Made by a program: the position numbers and the translations under genes. Of a DNA stretch of 64,000 nucleotides, positions 16,263 through 24,791 are shown in pieces; position 1 is the first letter of the stretch, and each line of letters starts with the position of its first letter. Source of the DNA: Leifsonia sp. CL147 (GTDB lineage: Bacteria > Actinomycetota > Actinomycetes > Actinomycetales > Microbacteriaceae); assembly GCF_900114565.1 (NCBI RefSeq), contig NZ_FOTM01000002.1, positions 124,001-188,000 on the forward strand, given 5' to 3'. A model generated the notes under the pieces. That model ran no database searches, was not told where the DNA came from, and saw only the letters and a program-made list of their open reading frames with translations.

Positions 16263-18548
16263 ATGGGCGTGCTGGAATCGGAGCTCGAACGTGAACGCGC
16301 AGTGGTCGCAGAGCTGTATCAGCGGCTCGATCAGCTGCGTGCGGAGACGGAGGAACGTCTCGCCCAGGTGCGCCGCGACAGTGTCGGCAGCAACCATCAG
16401 GCGCGCAGCGAGCGGGATGCGTTCGCCCGCCTCTACGAGGACCAGTTGACGCAGCTGCGGGACGTCGACGCCCGCCTCGTGTTCGGCCGGCTGCTGCTCG
16501 ACCAGCCCGTCGACGGCACCGACCACCGGTACATCGGCCGGGTGGGCCTGCGCGACGACGACCAGCGCTCCCTGCTGGTCGACTGGCGCGCGCAGCAGGC
16601 CGGCGCCTTCTATCAGGCGACGGCCAGCGAGCGGATGGGCGTGCGCGCCCGTCGTCACCTGACCATGACGGGCCGGCAGGTGACCCGGATCGACGACGAG
16701 GTCTTCGACGAGTCCCTGCTGGACGGCGCGCGGACGGGCGAGCAAGTTCAGGGGGAGGGTGCCCTCCTCGCCGCTCTGACCGCGCAGCGCACCGGCCGGA
16801 TGCACGACATCGTCGCGACCATCCAGGCGGAGCAGGACCGCATCATCCGCTCGGACCTGCGCGGCGCGCTCGTCGTGCAGGGGGGACCGGGCACCGGCAA
16901 GACCGCCGTGGCACTGCACCGCGCCGCCTACCTGCTGTACGCGAACCGGCAGCGGCTGAGCGCATCCGGTGTGCTCGTGGTCGGCCCCTCCGCCGCCTTC
17001 CTGCGGTACATCGAGGCCGTGCTCCCCTCCCTCGGCGAGACGGGAGTGGTCATGTCCACCCTGGGCGAGCTGTTCCCGGGCGTGGAGGCGACGGCCGACG
17101 ATGCACCGGAGGCCGCCCTCCTGAAGGGCTCGCTGCAGATGGCCCGGCTGCTCTCACGGGCCGTGAAGTCCCGGCAGAAGGCGCCCGCCGAGGCGCAGAC
17201 GATCGTGGTCGACAACGAGCGGCTCGTCGTGGCGCCCGAGCTCATCCATCGCGCCATCGCGAAGGCCCAGCGCACCGGGAAGCCGCACAACGTCGCCCGC
17301 GTGACGTTCGTGAAGAGCGCGCTCGCCGAGCTGACCGAGCAACTGGCGGCGCAGTTGCGGGCGTCGGGATCCACGATCGACGACGCGGACCTGAAGGTTC
17401 TCCGCGAGGACCTCCGCACCTCCTACGACGTCCGCGTCCTGCTCAACACCGCCTGGCTCCCGCTCACTCCCCAGAAGCTGCTCCAGGACCTCTACGCCCG
17501 GCCGGCGTGGCTGGCGGAGCTGGCCCCGCGCTGGTCGCAGCACGAGCGGGATGCGCTCCGCCGGGAGCGCACCGAGCCGTTCACCGTGTCGGATGCGGCC
17601 CTGCTGGATGAGGCGGCCGAGCTCCTCGGCGACTTCCCTGGCCGGCCAGATCCCGCGGACCGCGAGCGCGACCGCCAGCGCCAGCGCGACCTCGAGAACG
17701 CGCGCGCCGCCATCCGCAACATGGGCGTGCAGGGCCTGGTGAGCGCCGAACAGCTCGCCGACGGGTTCGCCGAGCAGGAGGACCGCGGAACCACGGCCGA
17801 GCGGGCCGCCGCCGACCGCAGCTGGACCTACGGCCACGTCGTCGTGGACGAGGCGCAGGAGCTCTCACCCATGCAGTGGAGGGTGCTGGTGCGCCGCTGC
17901 CCGATGAAGTCGTTCACGATCGTCGGCGACATCGCCCAGGTCGCCTCCGCTGCCGGGGCGACGAGCTGGGCGGATGCGCTGAATCCGGTGTTCAAGGATG
18001 CGTGGCGCCTGGAGGAGCTCACGGTCAACTACCGCACTCCCGCGCAGATCACGCGCGAGGCGGAGCGGCTCGCGACGGCCGCCGGCCTGCCGATCACGCC
18101 GACGCGAGCCGTGCGCGAGGGCGAGTGGCCCATCCGCCGGGTCCGGGCCGCGGACGGGTCCGCGCATGGGTCCGGGCACGGGTCCGCGCGCGAGACCGCG
18201 GACCCGACCGCGGACACGGGCGCGCTCGCCGCAGCGGTCGCGGACGCCGTCGCGCACGACCGCAGCATCGATGCGGGCGGCACCCTCGCCGTCATCGCTG
18301 CCGGAGCCGAGCTCCCGGCGGTCGCCGCCGCGGTGCTCGGACGCTTCGGGGACGCCGCCGGCCGCGGCGCCGCCGGCCTCTCCCGTCCGATCGCCGTGCT
18401 CACCGGATACGAGGCCAAGGGCCTGGAGTTCGACGCCGTCGTCCTCGCCGACCCGGATGCGCTCGCCGCCGAGTCGCCGCGCGGGGCCGCATCCCTCTAC
18501 GTCGCGATGACGCGCCCCACCCAGCGGCTCACTCTGGTCACCCGCTGA
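16263..18548 (+). CDS. helD: HelD-like UvrD-family RNA polymerase recycling factor
   Basis: A 761-residue superfamily 1 ATPase of the actinobacterial HelD type. An N-terminal coiled coil (residues ~1-70, alternating Glu/Arg and Leu) is the arm that enters the RNA polymerase secondary channel. The ATPase core follows, with Walker A GGPGTGKTA near residue 210, Walker B in VVVDEAQELSPMQW near 530, GDIAQ, NYRTPAQI, and the last motifs ELEFDAVVLADPD-like and YVAMTRPTQRLTLV at the C-terminus. HelD uses ATP to strip RNA polymerase from nucleic acid and recycle it; it also protects against rifampicin in some relatives. The ATG at 16263 has GAGAGG five bases upstream; a GTG at 16257 is possible. It is transcribed alone. 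Confidence 0.9.
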   Translation: MGVLESELERERAVVAELYQRLDQLRAETEERLAQVRRDSVGSNHQARSERDAFARLYEDQLTQLRDVDARLVFGRLLLDQPVDGTDHRYIGRVGLRDDDQRSLLVDWRAQQAGAFYQATASERMGVRARRHLTMTGRQVTRIDDEVFDESLLDGARTGEQVQGEGALLAALTAQRTGRMHDIVATIQAEQDRIIRSDLRGALVVQGGPGTGKTAVALHRAAYLLYANRQRLSASGVLVVGPSAAFLRYIEAVLPSLGETGVVMSTLGELFPGVEATADDAPEAALLKGSLQMARLLSRAVKSRQKAPAEAQTIVVDNERLVVAPELIHRAIAKAQRTGKPHNVARVTFVKSALAELTEQLAAQLRASGSTIDDADLKVLREDLRTSYDVRVLLNTAWLPLTPQKLLQDLYARPAWLAELAPRWSQHERDALRRERTEPFTVSDAALLDEAAELLGDFPGRPDPADRERDRQRQRDLENARAAIRNMGVQGLVSAEQLADGFAEQEDRGTTAERAAADRSWTYGHVVVDEAQELSPMQWRVLVRRCPMKSFTIVGDIAQVASAAGATSWADALNPVFKDAWRLEELTVNYRTPAQITREAERLATAAGLPITPTRAVREGEWPIRRVRAADGSAHGSGHGSARETADPTADTGALAAAVADAVAHDRSIDAGGTLAVIAAGAELPAVAAAVLGRFGDAAGRGAAGLSRPIAVLTGYEAKGLEFDAVVLADPDALAAESPRGAASLYVAMTRPTQRLTLVTR

Positions 18549-18780
18549 GCGCGCGACAACGCGACGACCCGGCGAAACCCGGGGCGGCCTCAACCGGTGA
18601 AGGCACCATAACCGCTTTGGCCATAACGAGGAGCGGGTCAGCTTGTTCGTTCGTTGAGACGCGCGCATAGCCGACCTTCAGGTGCTCAGTGTTGCAGTTG
18701 TCCTCCCGTCGCCGTGCATTTCATCGGGCGGGTCTTGCGCGCATGCGGCGCGCGAGGCGCGGCGTGGCGTGCTGCAGCAG

Positions 18781-19165
18781 TCGGGGTAATGCACGGTGAG
18801 GGACCGGCTATCGGGCACCCGCGCCGCGCAGCATCTCCGCACTTAGGAGACCGTTGTCGCCTTCATGGACCGTTACCCGTCGCGCGTGGGAACGTTGTCG
18901 TCGTGCCGCGCGAGCATGTGATCGGCCTCGACCAGGTCGATAGAACCAGTAGCGCTCGCGTCTGGGCTGTCGGCCAGGACATCGCGCAGGCTATGCGCCG
19001 CTCGTCACTCAAATGAAGGTATCAACCTGCTGGTGTGCGTCGGCGCAGCTGCGTTCCAGACAGTGTTCCACCTTCACCTTCACGTCATCCCTCGATATTC
19101 AGGTGGCGGCTTCTGTGACCTCGGCGCCGAGCCGGAAGAGCGCGACATCCGTATATGGACGCTTC
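18781..19165 (+). pseudogene. Broken HIT-family protein gene
   Basis: Pieces of one histidine-triad protein lie in three frames. The first reads ETVVAFMDRYP just after an in-frame TAG (near 18845). The frame then changes near 18890, after which NVVVVPREHVIGLDQ and ARVWAVGQDIAQAMRRSSLK follow up to a TGA near 19013. A second shift restores EGINLLV, AAAFQTVF and the triad HLHLHVIPRYSG, with the His codons at 19069-19083. HIT proteins are nucleotide hydrolases or transferases. With at least two frameshifts and a stop it cannot be made whole. The 230 bases between helD and this point hold nothing I can assign except a short possible terminator near 18565. Confidence 0.85.
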
Positions 19166-19166
19166 A

Positions 19167-19546
19167 CTACGGCGCGCCGCGCAGATCGACATCGCCGGTG
19201 GGCCAATCTTCGATGGGTCTTCCGGCTGGACAGATGAGGAGTGGCGCGTTTTCGGCGACGACGGTGGATGTTTGATCAAGGCGCGAGATGGAGCGTTCGA
19301 TTGCTTTGATGCGGTGCCAGCCGACGATCTCGTAGAAGGGCACGATTTCTTCACGGCAGCCGAGGTATCCGAAGTGGATGTCGCAGTGCGATCGCATCGC
19401 GAGCTGAGCTGCCTCCATCGCTGCGCGACCGTAGCCTGAGCCGCTAGCGCTCTCGTCAGTTATTCGGCATCGAAGAGCTTTCCAAGCTGAGCAAGCTCGG
19501 CCGCCTGGAGTTTCCGATGCGGGACTGTGCGGACGCTGATGCTCAC
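19167..19546 (-). pseudogene. GNAT acetyltransferase gene with internal deletion and frameshift
   Basis: The C-terminal half of a GNAT acetyltransferase is intact from about 19442 to 19170: GYGRAAMEAAQLA (the acetyl-CoA pyrophosphate loop), LGCREEIVPFYEIVGWHRI and DWPTGDVDLRGAP before the stop. Upstream on the same strand a GTG at 19546 begins VSISVRTVPHRKLQAA; a one-base shift leads into ELAQLGKLFDAE and then a TAA at 19461-19463. Roughly 55-60 residues of the core expected between the two parts are missing. The target of the ancestor is unknown. An 83-residue product from the ATG at 19418 is possible but would lack the core. Confidence 0.75.
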
Positions 19547-19645
19547 CCTGTCAGCTTAGGAGCGCTCACGTCGTGACTCGCGTGCTAAGGGATCGTCAAC
19601 TGATGCCTTGTGCTTCGTGTCGGTGGTGCGAATTACGGTCAAGCC

Positions 19646-20035
19646 GTGGCAACTCTCAATGACCTGCGCCGGACCGACGCTGTGTTGCCCGGTAGCGAGG
19701 AGCGAGCGACGACGGGCGGTGCTGCGTGGTTCGTTCGCGGCAAGCTGTATGCGTGGGAGTGTCATCCCTGGCCGAGCATCCCCGCTGACATGCGGGAGAT
19801 AGTCGCGGCCGAGCTCGTCGTCGGGGTGAAAATCGCCGACCGAATGGACGCGCTGGCTCTTATCGAAATGGCGCCCGACGTGTTCCTGCGCACCACAACC
19901 CCCTGGGGTCAGCCGAAGGTCGCCTTCCGAATGGCCGGGATCGAGGAAGACCATCTTGCGGAACTCGTGACGGAGGCGTGGCGTGTACAGGCTCCGAAGT
20001 ATCTGCGGCGAGAGTTCGACAATCTCGGCCGTTAG
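19646..20035 (+). CDS. MmcQ/YjbR family protein
   Basis: A 129-residue MmcQ/YjbR-like protein (double-wing fold). It begins VATLNDLRRTDAVLPGSEE, with the conserved stretch GGAAWFVRGKLYAWE and the C-terminal block DHLAELVTEAWRVQAPKYLRREFD, which is typical of the family. Members are small cytoplasmic proteins with a fold seen in some DNA-binding proteins; no reaction is established. The start is GTG 19646. Unlike its neighbours in this strip it looks intact. It stands between a broken GNAT gene and a convergent small gene. Confidence 0.85.
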   Translation: MATLNDLRRTDAVLPGSEERATTGGAAWFVRGKLYAWECHPWPSIPADMREIVAAELVVGVKIADRMDALALIEMAPDVFLRTTTPWGQPKVAFRMAGIEEDHLAELVTEAWRVQAPKYLRREFDNLGR

Positions 20036-20084
20036 ACGATCGGTCAGACAAGGATCGTCTTACCGGACGGCCCGAGCGAAAGGT

Positions 20085-20417
20085 TCAGCCGCGTTCGCGC
20101 CCTGGCAGAGGTGCGCCGGCGAGGAAGCCTTCGTACGCGGCGCGCGCGTCGTCTTCAACGACCGGCATCTGGTGACTGTAGCGGGAGTCCGTTCTGTCCC
20201 TTTTCGGTCCGGAGAGCCAGTAGCTTTCTTTGGTTTCCACGTCGTAGAAGTTGGCATCGTAGTTGGCGTAGGCGGTTCCCGTTACGCGTCGCAGAGTGCG
20301 TCCGTGAAAGTGCGCGGTGCGCCATGTCATGGTGAAGGTCACTCTGCTGATCCAACACGGTCCGGCATCGGTGTCGTATCCGGTCTTCAGCTGGACGAAC
20401 ATGATGCGTTCAGGCAT
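20085..20417 (-). CDS. Conserved small actinobacterial protein of unknown function
   Basis: A 110-residue protein with the strongly patterned blocks MFVQLKTGYDTD, WRTAHFHGRTLRR, YDANFYDVETKESYWLSGPKRDR and the C-terminal EGFLAGAPLPGRERG. I recognise this pattern from many actinobacteria, where such proteins are often left hypothetical or labelled wrongly as deoxyxylulose-phosphate synthase; it is far too short for that enzyme. There is no membrane segment or signal. I chose ATG 20417; ATG 20402 (MFVQLKTG) and a TTG at 20435 are alternatives. It is convergent with the YjbR gene. Confidence 0.75.
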   Translation of the reverse strand: MPERIMFVQLKTGYDTDAGPCWISRVTFTMTWRTAHFHGRTLRRVTGTAYANYDANFYDVETKESYWLSGPKRDRTDSRYSHQMPVVEDDARAAYEGFLAGAPLPGRERG

Positions 20418-20583
20418 GCGTGGATTGTAGGGCAACCGATACCTCGGCTGTCGGCCGCCCGGTAGCGGATCGGTCTGCGTGCCTCGTTAGCGCACGGAGT
20501 CCGCTAATCGTGCATTGCGGTCAGTTCATGGCTACGCTGCTTGACCGCGCTGGACGGGCGGCCCTCTACTACGCGGGTGAGGC

Positions 20584-21201
20584 GTGACTGCCCCCGCCGG
20601 CTGGTATCCCGATGCTCGGGGTGTTCAGCGTTGGTGGGACGGATCCGGGTGGACCGATGCCGTGCAGCCGCCGACGCCATACCTGCGCACTGCGCCGGCG
20701 CGTGTGGCGCCTGGTACCCCTGCGAACACTGTCTGGATCTGGCTTGTCGTGCTGGCGCAGGCCGCGATCTTCGCATTCGCGACCGTCGCGTTGACCCAGG
20801 TGCAATCACAGATGCTCGACTACCTCGCCGCATTCAAATCAGGGTCTGGGGCGCTCGCGCAACAACGCGAGGCGGCGCTTTTCGGCAACCTCTGGTACCT
20901 GGGCAATCTCATCTTCCCGTTCGTGGCCTGCGGCTTCTCGGTCTTGCTCGCCTACCTGGACCGCAAGGCACTTCAGCGACGAGGTTATGACCGTCCCTTC
21001 CAGTGGGTGTGGGCGTTCCTTGGACTGCTGATGTATGCATGCTCGCTGGTGTATGTGATCGGGCGAACCATCGTCATCCGTCGGCGCGGAGGCCGCGGAG
21101 CGGCCCCGCTGGTCGCATCGATCATGGTGGAGGCCGCCGGCATGATCGCCGTGATTACCTACACCTCCTTCTGGGTGACGCAGATCCTGACCACCAGCTA
21201 G
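20584..21201 (+). CDS. DUF2510-containing membrane protein
   Basis: This 205-residue protein begins with a DUF2510 motif, PAGWYPDARGVQRWWDGSGWTDAVQPP (residues 4-30), a short beta element common at the start of actinobacterial membrane proteins. Four hydrophobic segments follow, near residues 48-68, 103-122, 140-160 and 180-198. The function is unknown. The start is GTG 20584. A 19-codon reading frame at 20528-20587 ends in a GTGA overlap with this start; I cannot tell whether it is translated. Confidence 0.8.
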   Translation: MTAPAGWYPDARGVQRWWDGSGWTDAVQPPTPYLRTAPARVAPGTPANTVWIWLVVLAQAAIFAFATVALTQVQSQMLDYLAAFKSGSGALAQQREAALFGNLWYLGNLIFPFVACGFSVLLAYLDRKALQRRGYDRPFQWVWAFLGLLMYACSLVYVIGRTIVIRRRGGRGAAPLVASIMVEAAGMIAVITYTSFWVTQILTTS

Positions 21202-21221
21202 CGACGCTGCAGCCAATATGC

Positions 21222-22092
21222 TCATAGCTCCCCGCTGGCCTCATCCTGCGGTTCATACCGTTCGACAGTACCCGTGACTCTGATCCGACCGGCCGCTGGG
21301 ATCGTGACCGTGATCTGAGAGGGCCGCCCCATCTGACCACCCTGGAGGAGGGTCACTTCTCCGGGACACTCAATCTGACCGTGGTGGCGGAGGTAGGCGC
21401 CGAGCCCGGCAGCGGCGGACCCGGTTGCGGGATCCTCACGGATCCCGCCACGCGGAAACGGGTTCCTGCTGGCAAAAACTGAGGGCGAGATTCGGTGGAC
21501 GACAGGGACCGTGCCGTCCCAACCCTGCGCGACTTGAACGCGCAGAAGCGCGTCCGCATCGTGGTCGAGACGATCCAGAACCCCAGCAACCACCGGCACG
21601 ATCGGATGCGGATTGCCGCCGCGGATGAACGCGGGCGGCAATTCCGCATCCAGATCTGCCTGTGTGAGCGCGAGCGCATCGAGCAGCTCTTCAAGCACCG
21701 CCCCCTCCAGAAGTTGCACCTCGGTATCCACCGCAGTCAGGGTTGCCGCCTTCGCCGTGATTTGGACAGGCACCTCACCCGCGTTCGTTTGGAACCGCAC
21801 CATCGGGCCGACACCGTTACGAGCGAGCGCGACACCGGAAGCGATCGTCGCGTGACCACAGAAGGCGATCTCTGCTCTCGGGGTGAAGTAGCGGATCCGG
21901 GCAGAGTCGGAGGTCAGAGAGCTGACGAACGCCGTCTCACTGAATCCGAGATCAGCGGCAATACCAAGCATCGCCGAATCGGATAGTGCGTCAGCACCAA
22001 GGACGACTCCCGCCGGGTTCCCGGAAGACGCATCCCCCCCTCATCGTGAACGCGCGGAGGAGCAGGATCGTGGGCTCGGAAGTGCTATGCAT
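21222..22092 (-). pseudogene. PhzF-family isomerase gene, frameshifted near a G7 tract
   Basis: The 3' part (from about 22040 down) encodes a near-complete PhzF-fold protein: NPAGVVLGAD, GFSETAFVS with the Glu that is catalytic in PhzF, CGHATIASG, GGNPHPIVPV and GSAAAGLGAYLRHHG. The 5' part, from ATG 22092, reads MHSTSEPTILLLRAFT in a different frame. Between them lies a run of seven G (minus strand; 22034-22040), and the downstream frame meets TGA at 22041-22043. Inserting two bases there would restore TDEGGDASSGNPAG. So the gene is frameshifted. If translation starts at ATG 21971 a 249-residue protein lacking the first strand is made. A sequencing error in the G run is possible. Confidence 0.75.
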
Positions 22093-22196
22093 TCCGCCGT
22101 TCTAGCCGAGACCGACGAAATCGCGACAGAGCCAACCCAAGCCAAGTGGACCTGTAGCGATCAGGCGACCCGACGGAAAAAGGAGCAGAGCGCGGC

Positions 22197-22877
22197 TCAC
22201 GCGCCGGGGTAGCGCTCGCCCACGGGGATCTCGACAGGCAGGGTGTTCCCGGCCTGCGCGAGCGGGCACGCCCACGCCGGGTCGTACGCGCACGACGGGT
22301 TGTACGCGAAGTTGAAGTCGAGCACCAGCGAGGCCTCCTCGCCGTCCGCATCCAGTCCGAGGTCGGCGCCCTTGATCGTGTCGAGCAGGTAGCGTCCGCC
22401 GCCGTACGTCCCGCCCGCCCGCCCGGCGAGCGCATCCTTCACGGGCACGAACAGCCCGCCGCCATAGGAGGCGAGCCGCCACACGTCCAGCGTGCCGGCG
22501 AACGGGATGCGCACGGTCCCGAGCAGTTCGAACGGCACGACGCCGTCGGTGCCGGTGTCCACATCCATCCGCGCAGCCTCGGTGGCCGGCCGGACGGGCA
22601 GCTCGAACCGCCACTCGGGATCGTACGGAGTGACCGGCAGCCCGGTGAAGCGTGCGCGGTCCGCGTCGAGCAGAGGGGATGCGGGGTGCGACGAGAAGAG
22701 GTCGTTGCGGCCCGAGACCCAGTACGCGTGCGCCTCCGCCGGGTCGTGGGCGGCGATGCGCCGCACGGAGGCGTACAGCGCGAAGACCCGCCGCCGCCAG
22801 TCCGCCGTCTGGACGGCAGTCACGGGGCGCCCGGCAAGCCCGCCCGTCTCGGTGGTCGCCTGTTCCGCGTCCGTCAT
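22197..22877 (-). CDS. DUF1684 family protein
   Basis: A 226-residue protein matching the DUF1684 pattern: WRRRVFALYASVR, YWVSGRNDLFSSHPASPL, WRFELPV, PFELLGTVRIPFAGTLDVWRLASYGGGLFVPVKDA, GRYLLDTIKGADLG, LDFNFAYNPSCAYDPAWACPL and the end NTLPVEIPVGERYPG. The last two blocks are the family's strongest marks. It is a soluble beta-rich protein with no known reaction. ATG 22877 has an AGGAGGAGAC ribosome binding site and overlaps the end of the upstream SRPBCC gene by four bases (ATGA), so the two are one operon. Confidence 0.85.
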   Translation of the reverse strand: MTDAEQATTETGGLAGRPVTAVQTADWRRRVFALYASVRRIAAHDPAEAHAYWVSGRNDLFSSHPASPLLDADRARFTGLPVTPYDPEWRFELPVRPATEAARMDVDTGTDGVVPFELLGTVRIPFAGTLDVWRLASYGGGLFVPVKDALAGRAGGTYGGGRYLLDTIKGADLGLDADGEEASLVLDFNFAYNPSCAYDPAWACPLAQAGNTLPVEIPVGERYPGA

Positions 22878-23452
22878 GTCTCCTCCGCCTTCGTCGTCGC
22901 CGCGCGTCCGGCGCGCTCTGCCGCATCCACTCGTTCCGGATCTGTCTCCGGATCGTAGGCCCAGGTGGGCGCCAGCCGGCGCAGGCGCACCCCGCGCCAC
23001 TGCCAGAACGCCCACAGCGCGGACCAGGCGACCGGCGTCAGCACGCCGGCGCGCACGATCAGCTGGTCCCGGTACAGCGTCCGCACCTGCCCGTTCTCGT
23101 CCGGTCCGGCGGGGTCCGGCGCGACCGCCATCCGGTGGTCCAGCCGGGGGATCGCCGACAGCATCCCTCCGGTCCCGCCGCCGCTGTCCCGCAGGATGCG
23201 CGTCGCGCGCTCGCGCGGATCGGTCGACCGCAGCATGTCGAGGCGGACCGCCTGGGTCCCGACGGTGAACGCGCCGAGCGCCTTCACCCGCACCCGGTGC
23301 TCCGCGCCCCAGCGCGTCGGGAAGCCGGCCGGCTCGTCCGAGCGGAAGTCCACCCACGGCATCGCCACCTCGCGGAACGCCGTCGGGCTCTGCAGCGCGC
23401 GCCAGGCCGCATCCGGGTCGCAGTCGAGCGTCAGCTTGAGGAGCACGCGCAT
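22874..23452 (-). CDS. SRPBCC-like protein
   Basis: A 192-residue protein whose layout fits the START/SRPBCC helix-grip fold: an N-terminal strand (MRVLLKLTLDCDPDAAWRAL), a long antiparallel sheet region and a C-terminal helix containing WSALWAFWQWRGVRLRRL. Such proteins bind hydrophobic ligands in a deep cavity. I do not recognise a specific subfamily and no catalytic residues are evident. It is the first gene of a two-gene operon with DUF1684 and lies just downstream of the ECF sigma factor gene on the same strand, with a 49-base gap. Confidence 0.6.
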   Translation of the reverse strand: MRVLLKLTLDCDPDAAWRALQSPTAFREVAMPWVDFRSDEPAGFPTRWGAEHRVRVKALGAFTVGTQAVRLDMLRSTDPRERATRILRDSGGGTGGMLSAIPRLDHRMAVAPDPAGPDENGQVRTLYRDQLIVRAGVLTPVAWSALWAFWQWRGVRLRRLAPTWAYDPETDPERVDAAERAGRAATTKAEET

Positions 23453-23501
23453 GCTCCCAGTCTCGCCCCTCCAGGCCGTCGCGCGCCTCGGGATGCTCGA
23501 C

Positions 23502-24791
23502 TCAGAGACATTCCTCGGCTCGCGCCAGCAGCAACTCGCGTTCCCGCGCGTTGCCGGTCATCGCCGCAGCGCGCTGGAACTCCTGGCGCGCCTCCTCCCG
23601 CCGTCCCAGCCGGAGGAGCAGGTCGGCGCGGACCGACGGGAGCAGGTGGTACGACGCCAGCGCCCCGTCGATCGCGAGCCGGTCGACGACCTCGAGGCCG
23701 GCCGAGGGGCCGTAGGCCATCGACAGCGCGACCGCGCGGTTCAGCTCCACCACCGCCGAGGGGCGCAGCTCGGCGAGGGCGCCGTACAGCGCGACGATCT
23801 CCTCCCAATCCGTCGCCTCGGCGGTGGGCGCGGTCGCGTGACAGGCCGCGATCGCCGCCTGCAGCGCGTACGGACCGCGGCTCACCGGCGGCCGTCGGCT
23901 CAGCCGGAGCGCGTCGGAACGCTCCAGCGCCGCGACGCCCCGGCCGATCAGGAGGCGGTCCCAGCGCGCCCGGTCCTGGTCCTGCAGCAGGATGGGCGAT
24001 CCGTCCGCCGCCGTCCGTGCGGTGAGCCGCGACGCCTGGAACTCCATCAGCGCGACCAGGCCGTGCACCTCCGGCTCGCGCGGAGTGAGCTCGGCGAGTA
24101 CGCGGCCGAGCCGCAGCGCCTCGCGGCACAGGTCGGGCCGCATCCAGTCGTCGCCCGCCGTCGCCGAGTAGCCCTCGTTGAAGATCAGATAGACGACCTC
24201 GAGCACCGAGGCGAGACGCTCCGGGAACTCGGCCCGCTCCGGGACTTCGAACGGCACGCCGGCCGCGGTCAGCGTCCGCTTGGCACGCACGATGCGCTGC
24301 GCGATCGTGGCGGGCGGCACGAGGAACGCCCGCGCGATCTCGTCGGTGGTGAGGCCGCCGAGCAGCTTGAGGGTCAGGGCGACCCGCGATGCCTGCGGGA
24401 GCACGGGGTGGCATGCGACGAACACCAGCCGCAGCAGGTCGTCGCCGATCGGCTCCTGCGCGACACGCGCCGGATCGTCGTCGCCGAGCTCCTGCTCCAG
24501 GTCGTGGGCGATCGCGGCGTAGCGGTCGTCGAGTCGTTCGCGCCGCCTCCAGCCGTCGACGGCTCGGCGCTTGGCGACGGTGGTCAGCCAGGCTCCGGGA
24601 TTGCGCGGGATGCCGGCGGCCGGCCACTGCTCGAGCGCGGCGACCAGCGCATCCTGGGCCAGCTCTTCGGCGAGGCCGACGTCGCCGGTCGTGCGGGCGA
24701 GCCCGGCGATCAGCCGCCCCGACTCGATCCGCCACACCGAGTCGATCGCGCGGCGGATCTCGTCCAGCGGGGTGCGCTCGCCGTCCGTCAT
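23502..24791 (-). CDS. ECF sigma factor of the ECF42 type with C-terminal helical domain
   Basis: A 429-residue sigma factor. Region 2 is visible in LAEELAQDALVAALEQWP and GAWLTTVAKRRAVDGWRRRERL (residues ~38-85), region 4 in LTLKLLGGLTTDEIARAFLV and IAQRIVRAKRTL (residues ~135-180). The remaining ~240 residues (with LIFNEGYSAT and ALIEFQ-like blocks, PYALQAAIAACH, YHLLPSVRADLLLRLGR) are the TPR-like helical domain that marks ECF42. These sigma factors have no classical anti-sigma factor and are encoded beside YCII/DGPF proteins, as here. ATG 24791 overlaps the YCII gene's stop by four bases. The target promoters are unknown. Confidence 0.9.
   Translation of the reverse strand: MTDGERTPLDEIRRAIDSVWRIESGRLIAGLARTTGDVGLAEELAQDALVAALEQWPAAGIPRNPGAWLTTVAKRRAVDGWRRRERLDDRYAAIAHDLEQELGDDDPARVAQEPIGDDLLRLVFVACHPVLPQASRVALTLKLLGGLTTDEIARAFLVPPATIAQRIVRAKRTLTAAGVPFEVPERAEFPERLASVLEVVYLIFNEGYSATAGDDWMRPDLCREALRLGRVLAELTPREPEVHGLVALMEFQASRLTARTAADGSPILLQDQDRARWDRLLIGRGVAALERSDALRLSRRPPVSRGPYALQAAIAACHATAPTAEATDWEEIVALYGALAELRPSAVVELNRAVALSMAYGPSAGLEVVDRLAIDGALASYHLLPSVRADLLLRLGRREEARQEFQRAAAMTGNARERELLLARAEECL

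Noticed and set aside
20085-20417. Deoxyxylulose-phosphate synthase
   Set aside because: A label sometimes given to such proteins, but the gene is only 110 residues and has no thiamine-diphosphate motif.
20528-20587. A 19-codon frame ending in a GTGA overlap with the DUF2510 gene
   Set aside because: No ribosome site and no motif; overlap alone occurs by chance.
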